A stretch of 64,000 nucleotides of DNA from Segniliparus rugosus ATCC BAA-974 (GCF_000185725.2 NZ_KI391954.1:248001-312000); one strand, 5' to 3'; positions 45,483 through 55,521 are shown, counted from the stretch's first letter. The notes: generated by a model from the sequence alone, not told the origin. Program-made: numbers and translations.

Positions 45483-47393
45483 TCAGCCGACGTGCTCTTT
45501 GTCGCCCATGACCACGCCTTCCCGCCTTGGGTCGGCTCCGCCCTCCCACCCGGATGCGACGCGCCGGATCGCGGACAGTCCGGAGTCTTGCGGCTCGACG
45601 TCGACCGTGTGCCCCAGCCTGCGCAGCGCGGCGACCAGCGGGTCGCGCGCCCCGCCGTCCGCCGGGTCCACGAGCGGGTGCTCCCCGCCGAGAGAGGTCG
45701 TCGGCGAATTGCTCGCGCCGAAGTCGGCCATGCCGACCGCCTGCTGCGGGTCGAGGCCCCAATCCAACAACGCCACCAGCGTTTTGACCACGTACTGGAT
45801 GATCGTGGAGCCGCCGGGGGAGCCGAGGGCGTCTTGAAGATCGCCGGATCGGGGGCCGCCCGCCCCGAACACCAAGGTCGGCGACATCGAGCTGCGCGGT
45901 CGTTTGCCCGGCTGGACGCAGTTGGCGACGGGGCGGCCCGCGTCGTCGGCCGGCTGCGCGGAGAAGTCGGTGAGCTGGTTGTTCAGGAAGAACCCGTCCA
46001 CCATGTGGTACGACCCGAACGCCGATTCGATGGTCGTGGTCATGCTCGCGGCGTTGCCGAGGGAGTCCACGACGGTGATCTGGCTGGTGCCGTGTTCGTG
46101 GCCGGGGGCGACGGCGAAATCGACGGGGCCGAAGTCCCCGGCCGCCGCGAGGCCCATGCTGCGGCCGGGGTCGACGAGCCTCGCGCGCGCGGCGAGGTAC
46201 GCGGGGTCGAGCAGCTTCGCGGGGGAGCCGCCCGGCGGCGGGACGAAATCCGGGTCCGCTAGATATTTGTCCCGGTCGGCGTACGCGAGCCGTTCGGCCT
46301 CCGCGACCAGGTGCACGGCGCGAGCGTCGGGCCGCCCGCCGCCGTCTCCGGCGGGGCGCAGGGCGCGCAGGTCGAAATGCGAGAGGATCCCGAGCGTCTG
46401 CGCCACTGCGATCCCGCCCGAGGACGGGCCGGGCATTTCGCAGACTTGGTTCCCCCGATAACCGGCGCAGACGGGCTCGCGTTTCTTCGCCCGGTACCCG
46501 GCGAGGTCCGCGAGCGTCATCAGCCCAGGGGTGCGTCCGCCCGCCGTCGATCCGACGGAGGCCACGATGTCGTCGGCGATGGCCCCGGTGTAGAACGCGT
46601 CAGCGCCCTCGTCGGCGATTGCCCCGAGGGTCTTGGCGTACGCGGGGTTCGTCACGAGTTCGCCCGCCGCTTTCGGGCTCCCGTCCGGGTGCAAGAGGTA
46701 GGCGCTGGCCTCGGGGTCCAGCCGCAGGTTCGCGGCCTCGGGAGCGAGCACGTCCGCCATGCGCGGACTGATCGGGAAACCGTTGTCGGCGAGCGAGACA
46801 GCGGAGTCGAAGAGCGTGCGCCACGGCTTCGCCCCGTGCTCGCGATGGGCGAGTTCGAGCAGGCGCAGCACGCCGGGCACGCCGATGGCGCGACCGCTCG
46901 CACGCGCGCTCGGTTTCGGCCCGGTCCGGTCGGAGCCGCTGATCCAGCGCAGGTAGTCGCCGGTCGCGGCGGCGGGGGCGGTCTCCCGCCCGTCGTAGGC
47001 TTCCAGGACGCGCTTGGCCGCGTCGTAGTAGAGGAGGAACGCGCCGCCGCCGATCCCCGAGGACTGCGGCTCGGCGAGGCCGAGCACGGCCTGCGCCGCG
47101 ACGAGCGCGTCCGCTGCGGTCCCGCCGGCGCTCAGCGTCTCGCAGGCGGCTTTGCTGGCGAGCGGATTCGCCGTGATCACCATGTAGCCGCGCGTGTCGA
47201 CCGCTCGCATCCCGGTCCGGTAGCCGTTGGCGTGCTCCGGGTGGCTCGCGATGTCGCCCCCGCTCGCCGCGCCGCTTTTCCGCAGAAGCGTGCCGGGGCT
47301 GATGTCCGCGCAGGACGGGAGCTGGGCCGGGGCTTTCGGCGAGCAGCCGACGCAGCCCGAGAGGAGCAGGAGCGCGACGAGGAGCGGCTTCAT
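45483..47393 (-). CDS. ggt: gamma-glutamyltranspeptidase, lipoprotein form
   Basis: The 636-residue Ntn-hydrolase transfers or hydrolyses the gamma-glutamyl group of glutathione-like peptides outside the cell. The signal MKPLLVALLLLSGC has a lipobox (Cys14, with a second Cys17), so it is probably a lipoprotein. The large-subunit part has SSGIGGGAFLLYYD. Self-cleavage is expected before the Thr of HGTSQITVVDSLGNAAS, and the small subunit has GSPGGSTIIQYVV. The GGT fold is complete and of normal length. The start ATG 47393 follows TAACGT at leaderless distance. Confidence 0.92.
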   Translation of the reverse strand: MKPLLVALLLLSGCVGCSPKAPAQLPSCADISPGTLLRKSGAASGGDIASHPEHANGYRTGMRAVDTRGYMVITANPLASKAACETLSAGGTAADALVAAQAVLGLAEPQSSGIGGGAFLLYYDAAKRVLEAYDGRETAPAAATGDYLRWISGSDRTGPKPSARASGRAIGVPGVLRLLELAHREHGAKPWRTLFDSAVSLADNGFPISPRMADVLAPEAANLRLDPEASAYLLHPDGSPKAAGELVTNPAYAKTLGAIADEGADAFYTGAIADDIVASVGSTAGGRTPGLMTLADLAGYRAKKREPVCAGYRGNQVCEMPGPSSGGIAVAQTLGILSHFDLRALRPAGDGGGRPDARAVHLVAEAERLAYADRDKYLADPDFVPPPGGSPAKLLDPAYLAARARLVDPGRSMGLAAAGDFGPVDFAVAPGHEHGTSQITVVDSLGNAASMTTTIESAFGSYHMVDGFFLNNQLTDFSAQPADDAGRPVANCVQPGKRPRSSMSPTLVFGAGGPRSGDLQDALGSPGGSTIIQYVVKTLVALLDWGLDPQQAVGMADFGASNSPTTSLGGEHPLVDPADGGARDPLVAALRRLGHTVDVEPQDSGLSAIRRVASGWEGGADPRREGVVMGDKEHVG

Positions 47394-47399
47394 GCCGAC

Positions 47400-47405
47400 A
47401 CGTTA
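47400..47405 (-). promoter_or_regulatory. -10 box for leaderless ggt mRNA
   Basis: TAACGT on the minus strand, 6 nt before ATG 47393. Confidence 0.4.
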
Positions 47406-47445
47406 CACGGGCGCGCGGCTCGGCTCCCGGCGTTGGATCAGGCCG

Positions 47446-47973
47446 TCATCGCGGGGGCAGCTGCGCGGGGATGCCGTCGGTGGGCAGCGCTCCGCACGAA
47501 GCCTGGTACGCGTTCTGGAAATGCACGAACGAGGCCAATCCGCGTTGCGCGAGATCCGTGAGCTGCTCGTTCGCCTCCGGGCGCAGCGCGGAGAACGGGT
47601 CGGCGAGGTAGCTGTCGATGGCACCGGTGCCCTCGTCGACCATATCGGCCAGCTGGACGGTCGAGGCGTGCAGCTTCGGCGCGGTGATGCCAGGCTCCGC
47701 GTCGCGCAGCTCGCCGCCGGTTTGGTGCAAGGACGAGGAGAGCTCTTGGCCCTTGCGGTAGAGGCCGACCGGGTCGTTCTGCCACGCCATGACGTCGACC
47801 TCGCCCGTGGTGCCCGCGAGGTCGTGGTACTGGGCTTGCAGGGAGACGAGGCCGGGGAGCGCCTCTTGCAGCGCGGCGCACGAGGCAGCCGCCGAGGCCG
47901 ACTCGGCGTGCGCTGGGGCGAGCCCTGCGAGCGGGGCGGCGAGGGCGAGTGCGGGGAGGAAGTGGAGTTTCAT
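47446..47973 (-). CDS. secreted protein of unknown function
   Basis: The 175-residue product has a signal peptide (MKLHFLPALALAAPLAGLAPAHA, cleavage after AHA). The mature part is mostly helical, with Ala/Leu/Gln content and two cysteines near the ends (ASCAALQEAL and ASCGALPTDG) that could join the termini. I do not recognise the family. It has GGAGGC 4 nt before ATG 47973. A candidate promoter GTGACA-18 bp-TACAGT lies at 48088-48117, leaving a leader of about 107 nt. The two 9-mers at 48058-48075 fall in this leader. Confidence 0.7.
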   Translation of the reverse strand: MKLHFLPALALAAPLAGLAPAHAESASAAASCAALQEALPGLVSLQAQYHDLAGTTGEVDVMAWQNDPVGLYRKGQELSSSLHQTGGELRDAEPGITAPKLHASTVQLADMVDEGTGAIDSYLADPFSALRPEANEQLTDLAQRGLASFVHFQNAYQASCGALPTDGIPAQLPPR

Positions 47974-48057
47974 GATGCCTCCAGTTGTGGGGCGCGCAGC
48001 GCGTGGTCGTCTGCGCGGCTGCTGGCGAAGGCGGCGGCGCCGACTGCCCAGGGTGAA

Positions 48058-48075
48058 GTGATATGTGTCACATGT
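48058..48075 (+). promoter_or_regulatory. possible MtrA-like direct repeat
   Basis: Adjacent 9-mers GTGATATGT and GTCACATGT match at 7 of 9 positions and resemble the tandem box before rpfB. The repeat lies in the gap between the secreted-protein gene and the dehydrogenase gene, so either could be the target. Confidence 0.35.
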
Positions 48076-48136
48076 GCGCCAAAAACTACTGTACTCCGAG
48101 GAGCCGGTGTTTGTCACTGCCGAACACCGGGGCGGA

Positions 48137-48142
48137 TACGCT
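48137..48142 (+). promoter_or_regulatory. -10 box for leaderless dehydrogenase mRNA
   Basis: TACGCT, 6 nt before ATG 48149. Confidence 0.5.
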
Positions 48143-48148
48143 ACGCGA

Positions 48149-49237
48149 ATGAGAATCGTCGTGCTGCCCGGCGACGGGATCGGCCCCGAGGTGGTCGAGG
48201 CGGCGTTGCCCGTGGTCGCGGCCCTCGGCCTGCCGTGGGAGCTGCGGTTCGGCGAGATCGGCTGGTCGTGCTGGCGGCGCGGGGGCGACCCGGTGCCCGA
48301 GGCGACGTGGCGGCTGATCGAGGAGTCGGACGGCGGCCTGCTCGGCGCGGTGACGAGCAAGCCGGAGCGTGAGGCGCAGGCCGAGCTTGACCCGAGCTTG
48401 CGCGGGAAGGGCCGCGCGTACGTCTCGCCGGTGCTCCAATTGCGCCAGCGGCTCGATCTCTACGCGAATCTGCGCCCGGTCGTGGACTTTCGGGGCCATG
48501 CCCCGCGATTCGACTACGTCATCGTGCGGGAGAACACCGAAGGCCTCTATGCGGGCTTCGACGTCGCCGACGTCCAGGGCGAGCTGTGGGATCTGGTGCG
48601 GCGGCATCCGAACGCGGCGCGCTCGGGGCCGGAGGGGGTCCGGGTCGGCCTGCGGCTGCAGACCGACTTCGGGACGGATCGGATCCTCCGGTTCGCCTTC
48701 GGCCTCGCCCGCAGGGAGGGGCGGGGGAGGCTCGTCGTCGCCGACAAGCCGAACATCCTCCGCGCGAGCGGCCTGCATTTGCACGAGCGGATCGCGCTCG
48801 TCGCGCCGGAGTATCCGGAGGTGCGGGCCGAGGTCCAGAACGCGGACGCGGTGGCGATGCGGCTGGTGGCGGAGCCGGACGGATTCGAAGTGATCGTCGC
48901 GGAGAACCTGCTCGGCGACGTGCTCTCCGATGTCGCGGCGGGCGTCGCGGGCGGGCTCGGCCTCGCGGCCAGCGGCAATATCGGCGCGCGGTGGAGCTAT
49001 TTCGAGCCGGTCCACGGCAGCGCCCCCGATATCGCCGGGCGGGGGATCGCGAATCCGCTTGGGATGATCCTGTCTATCGCGGGTCTTGCCGAGCACTTGG
49101 GCTCGCGGGCCGAGGCGGTCGCGTTGCGCCGGGCGGTGCGCGCGGTGGTGGCGCGCGGGGTTCAGGTCACGGCGGACCTCGGCGGCACGGCGACGACCCG
49201 GCAGGCGGCGCAGGCGGTCGTCGCGGCGCTCGGTTGA
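48149..49237 (+). CDS. isocitrate/isopropylmalate dehydrogenase family enzyme
   Basis: This 362-residue beta-decarboxylating dehydrogenase starts MRIVVLPGDGIGPEVVEAAL. It has LQLRQRLDLYANLRPV, the catalytic Lys in VVADKPNILRASG and the metal-binding NLLGDVLSDVAAGVAGGLGLA. The substrate-discriminating segment reads VIVRENTEGLYAGFD, as in NAD-dependent isocitrate, homoisocitrate or tartrate dehydrogenases; LeuB enzymes usually have RELTGGIYFG there. An NAD-IDH or tartrate-type activity is therefore more likely than leucine synthesis. No leuCD or other leucine gene is nearby. The start follows a leaderless-type -10 box. Confidence 0.85.
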   Translation: MRIVVLPGDGIGPEVVEAALPVVAALGLPWELRFGEIGWSCWRRGGDPVPEATWRLIEESDGGLLGAVTSKPEREAQAELDPSLRGKGRAYVSPVLQLRQRLDLYANLRPVVDFRGHAPRFDYVIVRENTEGLYAGFDVADVQGELWDLVRRHPNAARSGPEGVRVGLRLQTDFGTDRILRFAFGLARREGRGRLVVADKPNILRASGLHLHERIALVAPEYPEVRAEVQNADAVAMRLVAEPDGFEVIVAENLLGDVLSDVAAGVAGGLGLAASGNIGARWSYFEPVHGSAPDIAGRGIANPLGMILSIAGLAEHLGSRAEAVALRRAVRAVVARGVQVTADLGGTATTRQAAQAVVAALG

Positions 49238-49238
49238 G

Positions 49239-49683
49239 CTAGTACGTCTGTCTGCTCAGGCAGACCCGCTCGAAAGCGCCACGAGCGAGATCGGACGAAC
49301 TGGCCACGAAGTAGATCGAACCTGCGTCGCCCCAGCTCCATCCCTCTGTCATGGTGAAGCGCGCGGTGCTGCTCAGCGAGGCGGGGACGACGCTCCCGTC
49401 GCATTCGAGCTGGAGCAGCAACCGCATGTCCGCTTCGGCGATGGCGTAAGGCGTGTGCTCCCATTCGCGGTGGATGTCCTCGAAGATCGGAATATGTGTT
49501 TGGACCGGGTACGGCCAGCCGCCGACGAGATGGGGCGCGGCGGCTGCCGGGCGGCGCGGGCGGGCCGGTCTGGAGGTGCGCGGCGGGTTTGCGAAGCGCC
49601 CAGAACTGTTCCGCGACCTCGTTGCCAAGATGCTCCCGTGCCAGCTCGAGGAACGCCGCTTCTTTTCCTGCCCGTATTTTCAT
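49239..49683 (-). pseudogene. remnant of a DUF1963 (YwqG-like) gene
   Basis: An N-terminal fragment starting at ATG 49683 (MKIRAGKEAAFLELAREHLG, then NEVAEQFWALRKPAAHL) looks like the beginning of a DUF1963 protein. The C-terminal DUF1963 part is in another frame: PHLVGGWPYPVQTHIPIFED, AEADMRLLLQLECDG and WSWGDAGSIYFVASSSDLAR, ending at 49239. The whole is about 148 codons against roughly 250 or more in intact members, so an internal deletion with a frameshift is the simplest reading. The -10 box TAGACT at 49690-49695 is still at leaderless distance from the old start. Confidence 0.7.
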
Positions 49684-49689
49684 AGCCAG

Positions 49690-49717
49690 AGTCTATGTCG
49701 GTCGAGGGGACTATAGT
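49690..49717. promoter_or_regulatory. divergent pair of leaderless -10 boxes
   Basis: TAGACT (49690-49695, minus) is 6 nt from ATG 49683 and TATAGT (49712-49717, plus) is 6 nt from ATG 49724, so two leaderless promoters are packed into a 40 bp divergent spacer. Confidence 0.55.
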
Positions 49718-49723
49718 TGCACT

Positions 49724-50632
49724 ATGACAACCAATCATCCCTCCGCGCGCAGTGACAACGATTCCTGGGACATTGTGTCGAGCGTCGGCTTCACGGCCCT
49801 GAACGTCGCGTCGGCACGGGCGTTGCAAAGCAGGCGCGCGCAGCCGCTGGCGAGCGACCCGTTCGCGGAGGCGTTCGTCAAGGCGGCCGGCCATCCCGAG
49901 ACGGAGGCGCAGCTCGCGAACGCGGGCGCGGAGGAGGATTGGGACGAGCGGACAGCGTTGTGGGCGGACTTTTTCGGCTCGCGCACCCGTTATTTCGACG
50001 AGTACTTCGCCGCCGCGCAGACGCCGCAGATCGTGATCCTCGCGGCGGGGCTGGACTCGCGGGCCTACCGGCTCCCGTGGGCCAGAGGCTCGGTGCTTTT
50101 CGAGGTCGACCAGCCCGAGGTGCTGCGGTTCAAGGCGGAGGTGATCGGCAAGCTGGGGGCGCAGCCGCTTGTGGAACGCCACGAGGTCGCGGTCGATTTG
50201 CGGGACGACTGGGCGGGCGCGTTGCGCGGAGCCGGGTTCGACCCGGCGAAACCGACGGCCTGGCTCGCCGAAGGCCTCTTGATCTACCTGCCGGGCGCGG
50301 CGCAGGACGCGCTGTTCGCGCAGATCTACGAGTTGTCCGCGCCGGGAAGCCACATCGGCGCGGAGAACGGGTTCCGCCCCGGCGACATCGCGCGGATCCG
50401 CGAGGCGGCGCAGCGGGGCGCGGCGCTCAGCCCCGGCGAATCCGACTTCGACGTGACCACGCTGTGGTACGACGATCCGAGGGAGGATCCGCAGCAGTGG
50501 CTCGGCGCGCGCGGCTGGGCCGTCGCGCCGGTCGGCCGGGCGGATCTCGCCGCCGCGCAGGGCAGGCCGTTCCCGGAGCTGTTCGCCCAGTTGTGGCGCA
50601 CGAGCGGATATTTCACCGCACAGCGTCGATGA
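49724..50632 (+). CDS. SAM-dependent methyltransferase (mycobacterial LCMT-like family)
   Basis: The 302-residue protein belongs to the leucine carboxymethyltransferase-like family that is expanded in mycobacteria. It has [20 protein letters not shown], the YFDEYF segment, the SAM-binding [29 protein letters not shown] and [13 protein letters not shown]. The methyl acceptor is unknown; family members have been linked to polyketide or lipid modification. The start ATG 49724 follows TATAGT. The gene overlaps a possible uvrC start (ATGA at 50629). Confidence 0.88.
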   Translation: MTTNHPSARSDNDSWDIVSSVGFTALNVASARALQSRRAQPLASDPFAEAFVKAAGHPETEAQLANAGAEEDWDERTALWADFFGSRTRYFDEYFAAAQTPQIVILAAGLDSRAYRLPWARGSVLFEVDQPEVLRFKAEVIGKLGAQPLVERHEVAVDLRDDWAGALRGAGFDPAKPTAWLAEGLLIYLPGAAQDALFAQIYELSAPGSHIGAENGFRPGDIARIREAAQRGAALSPGESDFDVTTLWYDDPREDPQQWLGARGWAVAPVGRADLAAAQGRPFPELFAQLWRTSGYFTAQRR

Positions 50633-50645
50633 GCCGGGAGCGCGC

Positions 50646-50651
50646 TAGCCT
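50646..50651 (+). promoter_or_regulatory. -10 box for the leaderless uvrC operon
   Basis: TAGCCT, 7 nt before GTG 50659. It supports the GTG over the ATG at 50629 as the uvrC start. Confidence 0.5.
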
Positions 50652-50658
50652 TATTGAC

Positions 50659-52644
50659 GTGACCATCCCGGCGATTGCTCCTCGGCTCAGCGGAGGCGTC
50701 GCGCGTCCCGCCGCGGGGACCATCCCGACCGAGCCTGGCGTCTACCGGTTCCGCGATCCCGACGGGCAGGTCGTCTACGTCGGCAAGGCCAAGAACCTGC
50801 GCGCCCGGCTGTCGAACTACTTCCAAGACCTCTACGCCCTCGCGCCGCGCACCCGGCAGATGGTCACGACGGCCTCCACCGTGGAGTGGACGGTGGTGGC
50901 CACCGAGGTCGAGGCGCTGCAGCTGGAGTTCAACTGGATCAAGGAGTTCGACCCCCGGTTCAACGTCCGCTACCGCGACGACAAGAGCTACCCGATGCTG
51001 GCGGTGAGCCTGAACGAGGAGTACCCGCGCCTGTTCGTCTACCGCGGCGCGCGGCGCAAAGGCGTCCGGTATTTCGGCCCTTATTCCCACGCCTGGGCGA
51101 TCCGCAACACCGTCGACTTGCTGACCAAAGTGTTTCCCGCGCGGACGTGCTCGAACGGCGTGTTCAAGCGGCACGGCCAGATCGGCCGCCCCTGCTTGCT
51201 CGGCTACATCGGCAAATGCGCCGCGCCTTGCGTCGGGCGGGTGAGCGCGGACGAGCACCGGGCGATCGTGGAGTCGTTCTGCGACTTCCTCGCGGGCGGG
51301 GCCGACACGTTGGTGCGCGACACCCGCAAACGGATGCTCGCGGCTGCCGACGAGCTCGATTTCGAGACGGCGGCCCGGTTGCGCGACGAGCTCGCGGCGC
51401 TGGACAAGGCGCTGGAGCATCAAGCCGTGGTGTTCGCGGACGGCTCGGACGCGGACGTGGTGGCCTTCGACTCGGACGATCTGGAAGTGGCGGTGCAGGT
51501 CTTCCAGGTGCGCGAGGGCCGGGTGCGGGGCCAGCGCGGCTGGGTGGTGGACAACGTGTACGGGGATTCGGAGAACGCCAAGGGGGAGATGGTGGAGGAG
51601 TTCCTCCTCCAGTTCTACGGCGACCTCGCCGAATACGCGGCGGCGACGGACCGGTTCGGGCGGTCCGCGCGGTTCGTCGCCGCGCCGCGCGAGATCCTGG
51701 TCCCCGAGCTGCCGGACGACGTCAAAGGCGTCACCACCTGGCTCTCCGAACTGCGCGGCAGCGCGGTGGCGTTGCGGGTGCCCCAGCGCGGGGACAAACG
51801 CAAGCTCATGGAGACGGTCGCCCGCAACGCCCACGAGGCGCTGGCCCAGCACAAGCTGCGCCGCAGCGGGGACTTCACCGAGCGCTCGGCGGCGTTGCAA
51901 GAGATCTACGAGGCGCTGGACCTGCCCGCGCCGCCGATCCGGATGGAATGCGTCGACATCTCGCACGTCCAGGGCACCGACGTGGTGGCTTCGCTGGTCG
52001 TCTTCGACGACGGCCTCCCGAAGAAAGCCGACTACCGGCACTACACGATCAAAGGGGCGGACGGCGTTGTCGGGAACGACGACACCGGGAACATCGCGGA
52101 GGTCGTCCGGCGACGGTTCGCGCATCGCCAGTCCGAGAAGGGCTCCGACTCCCGCCCCGATCCCGGCCTCCTGGTCATCGACGGAGGACAGCCCCAGGTC
52201 AGGGCCGCGTTCGAGGCGCTGGTCGAAGCCGGGGCCTCCGACATCCCGGTGGTCGGGATCGCGAAACGCCTCGAAGAGCTGTGGCTGTCCGACGAGGACG
52301 ACCCGGTGATCCTGCCGCGCCGCAGCCCCGGCCTGTTCCTCTTGCAGCGGATCCGGGACGAGGCGCACCGTTTTGCCATCGGCCACCACCGCAGCAAGCG
52401 CTCGAAACGGATGACCGCGTCGGCGCTGGACGAGGTGAAAGGGCTCGGGGAGCATCGGCGCGCCCAGCTGGTCAAGCATTTCGGCTCGGTGCGCAAACTC
52501 TCGGCCGCGAGCGCGGAGGAGATCGTGGCGCTGCCGGGGTTCGGCCCGGTCCTCGCGGCTTCTGTGGTCGCGGCGCTGCGCAAGGCGGAGCCGAGCACGG
52601 CGGCGTTGGACGGGAAAGGCGACACTGCGGGAGCGGCCTCATGA
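50659..52644 (+). CDS. uvrC: excinuclease ABC subunit C
   Basis: UvrC makes the two incisions in nucleotide excision repair. Domains in order: GIY-YIG nuclease ([20 protein letters not shown]), the Cys-rich segment ([17 protein letters not shown]), a UVR helix pair ([20 protein letters not shown]), the RNase H-like C-terminal nuclease ([28 protein letters not shown]) and a tandem helix-hairpin-helix ([32 protein letters not shown]). It has 661 residues from GTG 50659; ATG 50629 would add ten. It heads the conserved uvrC-rapZ-yvcK-whiA chain and overlaps rapZ by ATGA. Confidence 0.95.
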   Translation: MTIPAIAPRLSGGVARPAAGTIPTEPGVYRFRDPDGQVVYVGKAKNLRARLSNYFQDLYALAPRTRQMVTTASTVEWTVVATEVEALQLEFNWIKEFDPRFNVRYRDDKSYPMLAVSLNEEYPRLFVYRGARRKGVRYFGPYSHAWAIRNTVDLLTKVFPARTCSNGVFKRHGQIGRPCLLGYIGKCAAPCVGRVSADEHRAIVESFCDFLAGGADTLVRDTRKRMLAAADELDFETAARLRDELAALDKALEHQAVVFADGSDADVVAFDSDDLEVAVQVFQVREGRVRGQRGWVVDNVYGDSENAKGEMVEEFLLQFYGDLAEYAAATDRFGRSARFVAAPREILVPELPDDVKGVTTWLSELRGSAVALRVPQRGDKRKLMETVARNAHEALAQHKLRRSGDFTERSAALQEIYEALDLPAPPIRMECVDISHVQGTDVVASLVVFDDGLPKKADYRHYTIKGADGVVGNDDTGNIAEVVRRRFAHRQSEKGSDSRPDPGLLVIDGGQPQVRAAFEALVEAGASDIPVVGIAKRLEELWLSDEDDPVILPRRSPGLFLLQRIRDEAHRFAIGHHRSKRSKRMTASALDEVKGLGEHRRAQLVKHFGSVRKLSAASAEEIVALPGFGPVLAASVVAALRKAEPSTAALDGKGDTAGAAS

Positions 52645-53537
52645 CGGAACCGGAGAAAAAGCTTGAGAGCCCCGCGATCGAGGTCCTTTTCCTCACCGGA
52701 CTCTCCGGGGCGGGCCTCGGCACCGCCGCGAAGATCCTCGAAGACGTCGGCTGGTACGTGGCCGACAACCTGCCGCCGCAGCTGGTCACCCGCATGGTGG
52801 AGATCGGCCTGGACCCGCAGACCCAGATCCCGAGGCTCGCGGTGGTGGTGGACTCGCGGACCAGGGACTTCACCGGAGACATCCACTCCCTGCTCGCCGA
52901 GCTGCGCGGCCAGGGCCTTGATCCGAAAGTGCTCTTCCTGCAAGCCTCCGACGAGGTGCTGATCCGCCGGTTCGAGCAGGTGCGCCGCCGTCATCCGCTG
53001 CAAGGCCAGGACACGTTGGCGGAAGGGATCAAGCGGGAGCGCAACCTGCTCGAACCGCTGCTCGCCGAGGCGGACTCGATCCTCGACACGTCGGTCTCCT
53101 CGGTCAAAGAGCTGCGCGACATGGTGGAGCAAGAGTGGGGCGGTTCGGCCGCTCGGGCGAAGACCAGCGTGACGGTGCAGTCCTTCGGGTTCAAATACGG
53201 CCTCCCGCTCGACGCGAACATGGTCGCCGACGTCCGGTTCCTGCCCAACCCGCACTGGGTGCGGCATCTGCGCGACCACACCGGGCTCGACCACGAGGTG
53301 TCGGAATACGTGCTGGGCGCGCCGGGGGCGAGGGAGTACCTGCGGACGTACCACGAGCTTTTGCGCCTGATGCTCACCAGCTACCGCAAGGAGGCGAAGC
53401 GCTACATGACGATCGCGGTCGGCTGCACCGGGGGCAAGCATCGCAGCGTGGCGATGGCGGTGGCGTTGGGGGCGCTGATCGGGCAGGACGACCAGCTGAC
53501 CGTCCGAGTGATCCACCGCGATCTAGGGCTGGAGTGA
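52641..53537 (+). CDS. rapZ: RapZ/YvcJ-type nucleotide-binding protein
   Basis: The 298-residue homologue of RapZ (an RNase adapter in E. coli) and YvcJ has the family landmarks [24 protein letters not shown], the SFGFKYGLP segment, [11 protein letters not shown] and the C-terminal [14 protein letters not shown]. The N-terminal P-loop reads [17 protein letters not shown], with Leu26 where the Lys or Arg of the Walker A motif should be, so ATP/GTP binding may be weakened. It is translationally coupled to uvrC. Its actinobacterial role is unsettled. Confidence 0.92.
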   Translation: MTEPEKKLESPAIEVLFLTGLSGAGLGTAAKILEDVGWYVADNLPPQLVTRMVEIGLDPQTQIPRLAVVVDSRTRDFTGDIHSLLAELRGQGLDPKVLFLQASDEVLIRRFEQVRRRHPLQGQDTLAEGIKRERNLLEPLLAEADSILDTSVSSVKELRDMVEQEWGGSAARAKTSVTVQSFGFKYGLPLDANMVADVRFLPNPHWVRHLRDHTGLDHEVSEYVLGAPGAREYLRTYHELLRLMLTSYRKEAKRYMTIAVGCTGGKHRSVAMAVALGALIGQDDQLTVRVIHRDLGLE

Positions 53538-53539
53538 CG

Positions 53540-54532
53540 ATGGCCCGGCACGCGCACGCCGCTCCGGAGCCAGCCGCCAGGAGGCTCGCGGTGACTGCGC
53601 TAGGGGGCGGGCATGGGCTCTACGCGACGCTTTCGGCGGTTCGGCGGCTCACCTCCGACGTGACGGCGGTGGTGACGGTGGCGGACGACGGCGGCTCCTC
53701 TGGCCGGCTGCGGCACGAGCTCGATGTGATCCCGCCCGGCGATCTGCGGATGGCGCTCGTGGCGCTCGCCCCCGACGACGGCGAGTCGGGCGTGTGGGCC
53801 CAGGTGCTCCAGCACCGGTTCGGCGGGGTGGGGGCGCTGGCCGGGCATCCGGTCGGCAATCTCCTGCTCGCCGGGCTGGCCGAGGTGCTCGGCGATCCGG
53901 TCCGGGCGCTCGACGCGATGGTCCGGACCTTCGGGATCCAGGGCCGGGTGCTGCCGATGTCGACCGTGCCGCTGCACATCGAGGCGGAGGTTTCGGGCAT
54001 CGAGGAGGACCCTCGCCTCATCCGCCGGATCCGAGGCCAGGTTGCGGTCGCGACGACACCGGGTAAAGTTCGAAGGGTAAGGCTGCTGCCGATGGAGCCG
54101 CCAGCCTGCGCGGAGGCAGTCGACGCGATCCTGCGGGCCGACATGGTCGTGCTCGGGCCGGGGTCGTGGTTCTCCAGCGTGATCCCGCATGTGCTCGTGC
54201 CACAACAGCTGCGCGCGTTGACCGCGACAGCGGCGCGAAAAGTGCTCGTGCTGAACCTCGCCCCTGAACCGGGCGAGACCGCTGGCTTCTCCACCGAGCG
54301 GCACCTGCATGTGCTTTCACAGCATGCTCCAGGGTTGACCGTGGATCATATTGTGGTCGATGCGGCCTCGGTGCAGGACGGAATGGAACGCGAACAGCTC
54401 GCGCGGGCGGCGGCCCGGTTCGGGGCGCGCCCCACGTTCGCACAGGTTGCGATCCCAGGGACGCATCAGCACGATCCGAAGGCGCTCGCCGGAGCGCTCG
54501 TGGAGTTGATAGGGCAAGAGGACGGTGTATGA
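53540..54532 (+). CDS. yvcK: YvcK/CofD-like gluconeogenesis factor
   Basis: The 330-residue protein has the YvcK signatures [58 protein letters not shown] and [17 protein letters not shown]. In firmicutes and mycobacteria (CuvA) it binds UDP-sugars and affects cell-wall synthesis and growth on gluconeogenic carbon. It begins 3 bp after rapZ and overlaps whiA by ATGA. Confidence 0.92.
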   Translation: MARHAHAAPEPAARRLAVTALGGGHGLYATLSAVRRLTSDVTAVVTVADDGGSSGRLRHELDVIPPGDLRMALVALAPDDGESGVWAQVLQHRFGGVGALAGHPVGNLLLAGLAEVLGDPVRALDAMVRTFGIQGRVLPMSTVPLHIEAEVSGIEEDPRLIRRIRGQVAVATTPGKVRRVRLLPMEPPACAEAVDAILRADMVVLGPGSWFSSVIPHVLVPQQLRALTATAARKVLVLNLAPEPGETAGFSTERHLHVLSQHAPGLTVDHIVVDAASVQDGMEREQLARAAARFGARPTFAQVAIPGTHQHDPKALAGALVELIGQEDGV

Positions 54533-55521
54533 GCAACGGGATGACGACGGATATCAAGGACGAGCTGTGCCAGGTCCCGCTTGGGACGCTCGCGGCCCGC
54601 AAAGCGGAGGTGGCCGCCGTGCTGCGGTTCGGCGGCGGCCTGCAGATCTTGTCCGGGCGGATCGTGGTGGGCGCGGAGCTCGACCACGCAGGATCCGCGA
54701 AACGGCTCCGCGTCGGCCTGCACGAGCTCCACGGCGCGGCGAGCGAGGTCCACGTCCTGCCGCCAGGCGGATCGCATAAGTACCACCGGTACGTGGTGCG
54801 TGTGACTCGGGGCGGGGAGATGCTGGCCCGTCAGACGGGGATGATCGACAACCAGGGCCGTCCGGTGGTTGGGCTGCCCGCCGCCGTGGTGAACGGGAGC
54901 CTTGAGGACGTGGAGGGCGCTTGGCGGGGCGCTTTCCTCGCCAGCGGGGTGCTGGCCGCGCCCAGCCGGACCGCCGCGCTCGAAATCGTCGCGCCGAGCC
55001 CGTTGGCGGCGCTGGCGCTGGTCGGCGCGGCCCGCAGGCTCGGAGTCCAGGCGAAGTCCCGCGAACTGCGCGGCCAGGACCGGGTCGTGGTGCGCGACGC
55101 GGAGGCGATCGGCGAACTGCTCACCCGGATGGGCGCGAAGAGCAGCTGGAAGGTGTGGGAGGAGCATCGCCAGCAGCGCCAGGTCCGCGCGGCTCCGCAG
55201 CGGCTCGCCAATTTCGACGACGCGAATCTGCGCCGCTCGGCCCGCGCCGCCCTCGCGTCGGCGGCCCGAGTCGGACGGGCCATCGAGATCCTCGGCCCCG
55301 AGGTGCCCGACCATCTGCTGGTCGCGGGCAAGTTGCGCATGGCCCATAAAGAGGTGTCGTTGGAGCAGCTTGGCTCGTTGTCCGACCCGCCGATGACGAA
55401 AGACGCCATCGCCGGTCGGATCCGCAGGCTGCTGTCGATGGCGGACAAGGTCGCCTCGCAGCGCGGCATCCCCGACACGGAGTCCGCGGTGAGCCCCGAT
55501 CTGTTGGAAGATGAAGACTAA
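54529..55521 (+). CDS. whiA: WhiA sporulation/division transcription regulator
   Basis: The 330-residue WhiA has the degenerate homing-endonuclease domain in the first two thirds ([42 protein letters not shown]) and the C-terminal helix-turn-helix ([33 protein letters not shown]). It controls division genes together with WhiB in actinomycetes. The start is ATG 54529, or the in-frame ATG 54541 (MTTDIKDEL), which matches the usual N-terminus better. It overlaps the following nucleoside hydrolase gene by 11 bp. Confidence 0.94.
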   Translation: MSNGMTTDIKDELCQVPLGTLAARKAEVAAVLRFGGGLQILSGRIVVGAELDHAGSAKRLRVGLHELHGAASEVHVLPPGGSHKYHRYVVRVTRGGEMLARQTGMIDNQGRPVVGLPAAVVNGSLEDVEGAWRGAFLASGVLAAPSRTAALEIVAPSPLAALALVGAARRLGVQAKSRELRGQDRVVVRDAEAIGELLTRMGAKSSWKVWEEHRQQRQVRAAPQRLANFDDANLRRSARAALASAARVGRAIEILGPEVPDHLLVAGKLRMAHKEVSLEQLGSLSDPPMTKDAIAGRIRRLLSMADKVASQRGIPDTESAVSPDLLEDED

